NCBI RefSeq assembly: GCF_017921815.1
Contig: NZ_JAGEMM010000005.1
Coordinates: 124,001 to 188,000 of the forward strand
Source: Microvirga antarctica
GTDB lineage: Bacteria; Pseudomonadota; Alphaproteobacteria; Rhizobiales; Beijerinckiaceae
Reading direction: 5' to 3'
Length of the DNA stretch: 64,000 bases
A program made the position numbers and the translations under genes. A model generated the notes under the pieces. That model had not been told where the DNA came from. It did no database searches and saw nothing but the letters and a program-made list of their open reading frames with translations. This document shows, one piece after another, positions 60,482-64,000 of this stretch; within the stretch, counting starts at the first letter, position 1, and each line of letters begins with the position of its first letter.

Positions 60482-60976
60482 ATGGCCGACAACCCGGCAA
60501 TCAATGGAGCGCAGGACAACGCCCTGCCCGCGCTCAACGCCCTCGCGCAATATTGCAAGGATTTCTCGTTCGAGAACCCCAATGCGCCGCGCTCGCTCCA
60601 GCAGCAGGCCGAGGGCCCGCAGATCAGTCTGCAGGTCAACGTCAACGCCAAGCAGCTCGCCGAGACCGATTTCGAGGTCGAATTGACGCTCGAAGGCAGC
60701 GCCAAGGTCGGCGGCACCGAAACGCTGTTCGCGTTCGAACTCACCTATTCGGGCGTGTTCCGCGTCCAGAACGTGCCGCCGGATCAGATTCATCCGGTCG
60801 TCATGATCGAATGCCCGCGCCTGCTGTTTCCGTTCGCCCGCCAGATCGTCGCGGACGCGGTGCGCAATGGCGGCTTCCCGCCGCTCTACATCGATCCGAT
60901 CGATTTCGTGGCGCTCTACCGCCAGCGCGCGACGGAACTCCAGACCGAGCAGGGCGCCGGCGTCACGCTTTCGTAA
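60482..60976 (+). CDS. secB: Protein-export chaperone SecB
   Basis: Protein of 164 residues with the SecB fold: [43 protein letters not shown] in outline, [32 protein letters not shown] in outline. It holds precursor proteins unfolded for SecA and SecYEG. I chose the ATG at 60482 over an upstream one at 60365. Its 3' end overlaps dnaQ on the other strand by 14 bases. Confidence 0.97.
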   Translation: MADNPAINGAQDNALPALNALAQYCKDFSFENPNAPRSLQQQAEGPQISLQVNVNAKQLAETDFEVELTLEGSAKVGGTETLFAFELTYSGVFRVQNVPPDQIHPVVMIECPRLLFPFARQIVADAVRNGGFPPLYIDPIDFVALYRQRATELQTEQGAGVTLS

Positions 60977-61694
60977 GAGGCGTCTCGGCCTTGCCGAGAT
61001 AGACACTCCACAGGGTGTCCTCCCCCAGCGTTTCCACGAAGGCCGCATGGGCCGCGCGCTCGGCCTCGGTCAAACGTGACAAAAATGGACGCGGCCGCAT
61101 CTCCCGGGATGCGGCCGTTCCTGTTTGGAGAATGGGGATGCCGCGGTTGCTCGGGCGGACCGTGAGATCGAGCCCGGTCTGCTTGCCGCCGATCAGCTCA
61201 ATATAGACCTCGGCGAGAATTTCCGCGTCGAGCAGCGCGCCATGCTTCGTGCGCCTTGAATTGTCGATGCCATAGCGCGAGCACAGGGCATCGAGATTGT
61301 TCGACGCGCCGGGATGCCGGCGGCGGGCGAGCGACAGGGTGTCGACCACGTCGGCGAGCACCAGCGGCGGACGGCCCAGACGCGCGTATTCGGCATTGAG
61401 AAAGCCCACGTCGAACGGGGCGTTGTGGATCACCATGCGGCCGTCGCCGACGAATTCCGCGAAGGCCTCGACAACGCTGGCGAAGACGGGCTTGTCGGCC
61501 AAAAATTCATTGCTCAGCCCGTGGACGCCGAACGCCCCCGGCGAGACCGGAAACTCGGGATTGATGTAGGCGTGGTAGAACCGCCCGGTGGGCACGTGAT
61601 TGACGAGCTCGACGCAGCCGATCTCGATCACCCGGTCGCCCTTGCCATGGTCGATGCCGGTTGTTTCCGTGTCGAGGACGATTTCGCGCAGCAT
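60963..61694 (-). CDS. dnaQ: DNA polymerase III epsilon subunit (3'-5' proofreading exonuclease)
   Basis: DEDDh exonuclease of 243 residues. Exo I is LDTETTGID (Asp8, Glu10), Exo [17 protein letters not shown], and Exo [20 protein letters not shown] with the His and Asp. The C-terminal tail (about 185-243) binds the polymerase alpha subunit. The neighbours coaE and aroE are its standard company in alphaproteobacteria; the gene starts three bases after the coaE stop. Confidence 0.97.
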   Translation of the reverse strand: MLREIVLDTETTGIDHGKGDRVIEIGCVELVNHVPTGRFYHAYINPEFPVSPGAFGVHGLSNEFLADKPVFASVVEAFAEFVGDGRMVIHNAPFDVGFLNAEYARLGRPPLVLADVVDTLSLARRRHPGASNNLDALCSRYGIDNSRRTKHGALLDAEILAEVYIELIGGKQTGLDLTVRPSNRGIPILQTGTAASREMRPRPFLSRLTEAERAAHAAFVETLGEDTLWSVYLGKAETPLTKA

Positions 61695-61697
61695 GAT

Positions 61698-62312
61698 CTA
61701 GTTCTCCGACGCGAGGGTCTGCCCGTGACCCGGCCGTGCGGCGAGGCATGTCAGGATCGAGCGGACCTGGGCCTCGGCCGAATCGAAACCACGGCTCGAA
61801 TCGACCCAGAAATGGGCCCGCTTCCGCTTGTCGGCATCCGGCATCTGTTTGTCCAGAATCGCCCTGAACTTGTCCTCCGTCATTCCGTTGCGCCCCAACA
61901 CCCGGGCGGCCTGGACGGCTGCTGGCGCGGTGACCACCAGAACCGCATCGCAGCGCGCTTCCCCCCCGGTCTCGAACAGCAGGGGCACGTCGAGGACCAC
62001 CAGGGGCGCGTCTGACCGCCGCTGCAGAAACGCCGCCTCCTCCGCGCGCACGAGCGGATGGACGATGGCCTCGAGCTGGCGCAGGCGCGCGGGATCGCCG
62101 AGGACCGCCTGTCCGAGGCGCGCGCGATCGACGACACCATCTGACACGGTCCCCGGAAACGCCGCCGCGATCAGCGGCGCGGCGCGTCCCCGATAGAGCG
62201 CGTGCACCGCCGCATCCGCGTCGTGGACCGGTACCCCGAGGCGGCGGAAGATCGCCGCCGTGGCGGATTTCCCCATGCCGATCGATCCGGTGAGTCCGAG
62301 AATAAAGGACAT
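61698..62312 (-). CDS. coaE: Dephospho-CoA kinase
   Basis: Protein of 204 residues with P-loop LGLTGSIGMGKSATAAIF at the N terminus and the CoaE blocks GVPVHDADAAVHALY and VLDVPLLFETGGEARCDAVLVV. It performs the last step of coenzyme A synthesis. The ATG follows directly on the aroE stop codon with no space between them. Confidence 0.97.
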   Translation of the reverse strand: MSFILGLTGSIGMGKSATAAIFRRLGVPVHDADAAVHALYRGRAAPLIAAAFPGTVSDGVVDRARLGQAVLGDPARLRQLEAIVHPLVRAEEAAFLQRRSDAPLVVLDVPLLFETGGEARCDAVLVVTAPAAVQAARVLGRNGMTEDKFRAILDKQMPDADKRKRAHFWVDSSRGFDSAEAQVRSILTCLAARPGHGQTLASEN

Positions 62313-63158
62313 TCAGTTCCCCGACAGATCGCGCAGGATGACCGCCTCGAGAGCGGGCGTGACCTGCGGCGTGACGCCGAACCAGCGGGCAAAGCCCGGC
62401 ACGGCCTGATGCAGCAGCATGCCGAGGCCGCCGACAATCCGCAAACCGTGCTTTTCGGCATCGCGCAGGAGAGCGGTCTTCAGCGGCGCGTAGATGAGAT
62501 CCGCCACGATGGCGTCGTGTTTGGCAGAGGACAGATCGAGGTCGAGGGGAGGCTGTCGGGTCATCCCCAGAGACGTCGTGTTGACGATAAGGCCCGCCTG
62601 CGGCACCAGCGCCGGAAGGGCCTCCCACGTCGCCGAGACCAGCGCCGGGCCGCCCTCGCGGGCCAGATCCTGCACGAGCGCGTCGGCCTTCCCGGTCGTG
62701 CGGTTGACCACGAGAATGCGCCGCATCGCGCAATCCTGAAGACCCGCCACGACCGCACGGGCGGCGCCGCCAGCCCCGATCACAAGAGCGGTATCCACGC
62801 TGGCTGCCCAGTTCGTCCCCACGCTTTGAACAAGGTTGTCCACAAAGCCTGCCGCATCGGTGTTGTCGCCCCACAGGACGCCGTCCTCGAGCCACACCGT
62901 GTTGACTGCCCCGATCCGTTCCGCCCGGGCGGTGCGCCGCGCGACGGTTGCAAAGGCCGCTTCCTTGTGGGGGATCGTCACATTGCCGCCGGCGAAACCC
63001 CGGGCGGAAAGCGATGTCAGGAAATCCTTGAATTCGGCTGGCGGGACGTCGATGCGCTCATAGGAGCCTGCAAGCCCAAGCTCGCCGATCCAGTGGCCGT
63101 GGATGAGCGGCGAGCGGGAGTGGCGAATCGGGTGTCCGACCACGAAGGCCTTGATCAT
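62313..63158 (-). CDS. aroE: Shikimate dehydrogenase
   Basis: Protein of 281 residues. The substrate part has GHPIRHSRSPLIHGHWI and GGNVTIPHKEAAF with catalytic Lys; the NADP part has VIGAGGAARAVVAGL followed by VNRT. It reduces 3-dehydroshikimate in aromatic amino acid synthesis. I chose the ATG at 63158 (MIKAFVVGHPI), preceded by AGGAAAA. Confidence 0.97.
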   Translation of the reverse strand: MIKAFVVGHPIRHSRSPLIHGHWIGELGLAGSYERIDVPPAEFKDFLTSLSARGFAGGNVTIPHKEAAFATVARRTARAERIGAVNTVWLEDGVLWGDNTDAAGFVDNLVQSVGTNWAASVDTALVIGAGGAARAVVAGLQDCAMRRILVVNRTTGKADALVQDLAREGGPALVSATWEALPALVPQAGLIVNTTSLGMTRQPPLDLDLSSAKHDAIVADLIYAPLKTALLRDAEKHGLRIVGGLGMLLHQAVPGFARWFGVTPQVTPALEAVILRDLSGN

Positions 63159-63204
63159 CGGGTTTTCCTCAACCGGATCGGCAGGGCGGGGTGCATGGTC
63201 ATGT

Positions 63205-63831
63205 CTACCAGGCGAGACAGCCGAGGCGACGAAGGTCCGCCAGGAGCGGCAGCAACGGCAGACCCAGGATGGTGGTGTGGTCGCCAGTGACCGTCTCGAA
63301 CAGGTGCACGCCCAGCGTCTCGATTTCGTAGCAGCCCACGCTTGAGAGCGCGCGATCGCCTGCCCAATCGAGATAGGCGTCAAGCGCCGCATCGTCGAGA
63401 GGCCGCATGGCAAGGGACGCTCTGGCGTGAAACTCCGCCACGACCAAGCCATCCCGCGCCAGGCACCCGGCGCTGTGGAGGACGTGCGTCCTGCCAGACA
63501 GGCTCTTCAACTGGCGGAAGGCGGCTTCGCGATCCGACGGCTTGTGGAAGATGCGGCCTTCGCAGGCCAGCACCTGATCGCCTCCGAGAACGAGGCGGCC
63601 AGCCTGCGTCGCGCTCACGGCGAGCGCCTTTGCGCGGGCAAGCCGTGCCGACAGGCCTGCCGGATCCACGGCGTTCGCGGCGTCGTCACCCTCGACGGCA
63701 CGCTCATCGATTCGCGGGGCTTGTGTCTCAACGGGAAGCCCCGCGCGCTCCAGCAGGAGACGCCGGGTCGGGCTGGTCGAGGCGAGCAGGAGCGGCTGCG
63801 CCTCCCGCCACACGGAAAAAGGCGCGCTCAT
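63205..63831 (-). CDS. Maf-family nucleotide pyrophosphatase
   Basis: Protein of 208 residues. [19 protein letters not shown] is the Maf signature near the N terminus, with [18 protein letters not shown] and [35 protein letters not shown], in outline, at the end. Maf proteins hydrolyse dTTP/UTP or m7GTP and modified nucleotides; the YceF-like sequence suggests the m7GTP type but this is not certain. Its start overlaps the ppsR stop by four bases. Confidence 0.93.
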   Translation of the reverse strand: MSAPFSVWREAQPLLLASTSPTRRLLLERAGLPVETQAPRIDERAVEGDDAANAVDPAGLSARLARAKALAVSATQAGRLVLGGDQVLACEGRIFHKPSDREAAFRQLKSLSGRTHVLHSAGCLARDGLVVAEFHARASLAMRPLDDAALDAYLDWAGDRALSSVGCYEIETLGVHLFETVTGDHTTILGLPLLPLLADLRRLGCLAW

Positions 63832-64000
63832 TCGGCGATGAAGCGCAGGCGGTGATCCCGATACAGATCGAGGATCGCCGCCGCCGTCTCCTCGATTGAC
63901 CGGCGCGTCACATCGATGGATGGCCAGTTGTGGCGCTGAAACAGCCGCCGGGATGCGGCGATCTCCTCCGCCACCGCATTGCGGTCCACATAAGCCGTGT
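63828..64000 (-). CDS. Kinase-pyrophosphorylase (PEP synthase/PPDK regulatory protein), C-terminal part
   Basis: Only the last 56 residues are in the window; the gene continues beyond the right edge. The end reads [19 protein letters not shown], then [20 protein letters not shown]. This matches the C terminus of the DUF299/PPSR family, which phosphorylates and dephosphorylates PEP synthase or pyruvate phosphate dikinase. In alphaproteobacteria the gene lies next to hemE and the chromosome origin. The stop overlaps the Maf start. Confidence 0.88.
   Translation of the reverse strand, partial: TAYVDRNAVAEEIAASRRLFQRHNWPSIDVTRRSIEETAAAILDLYRDHRLRFIAE

Overview
The window looks like one chromosomal stretch of a high-GC alphaproteobacterium of the Hyphomicrobiales (Rhizobiales) type. 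The evidence is the RegB/RegA (ActS/ActR) redox pair, MbfA with an Irr-type iron box, a GTTC-N7-GTTC SOS box, a TTAA-N7-TTAA CtrA box, and rhizobial gene orders: nfu-tsaB-rimI-fur-plsC, miaB-phoH-ybeY-corC-lnt-xre-metK-trmB, rimP-nusA-ylxR-infB-rbfA-truB-rpsO-pnp, hisB-DUF2628-hisH-hisA-hisF-hisE-coaA and timA-mltA-smr. I see no rRNA, tRNA, CRISPR array, insertion sequence or prophage.

Layout. Bases 1-8.4 kb hold a TPR protein, the DNA-repair protein MmcB, the RegBA redox two-component system, a small NIPSNAP/monooxygenase operon divergent from an ArsR-type regulator, an intracellular PHB depolymerase, a YgjP-type metallopeptidase and a Bcr-type efflux pump. Bases 8.4-16.6 kb hold PBP1A behind a CtrA-like box, a translationally coupled radical-SAM/UdgX DNA-repair operon behind an SOS box, MurJ, TrpS and a universal stress protein. 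Bases 16.7-28.9 kb carry Fe-S, tRNA-modification, iron or manganese regulation, lipid, RNA-processing and lipoprotein genes, metK and trmB. An FMN riboswitch sits in front of a lone ribH. Bases 28.9-39.9 kb are the translation and RNA-decay superoperon, with several structured leaders.

Bases 40-47.5 kb are the accessory part: a Sel1-like protein, MbfA with an iron box inside its promoter, a PPOX protein, RidA, and two serralysin-type RTX metalloproteases flanking a BA14K-family secreted protein. Bases 47.5-55.9 kb hold hslV, an integral membrane protein and hslU as one overlapping unit, then the histidine operon with a racemase-like gene inserted between hisF and hisE, then coaA. Bases 55.9-64 kb hold a porin-like fragment, a PfkB kinase and the timA-mltA-smr-xre operon. 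These are followed by secB and the dnaQ, coaE, aroE, maf, ppsR cluster, whose last gene runs off the right edge. In many alphaproteobacteria that cluster lies beside the chromosome origin.

Most genes are ordinary core genes. The points most worth a second look are: the SOS-boxed UdgX operon, the hslV-membrane protein-hslU arrangement, the racemase-like gene lacking its second cysteine in the his operon, the paired serralysins without an export system nearby, and the regulatory elements before mbfA, PBP1A, rimP, rpsO, pnp and metK. Start codons were chosen by Shine-Dalgarno match, family length and overlap with neighbours. All functional calls rest on motif recognition, not on database searches.
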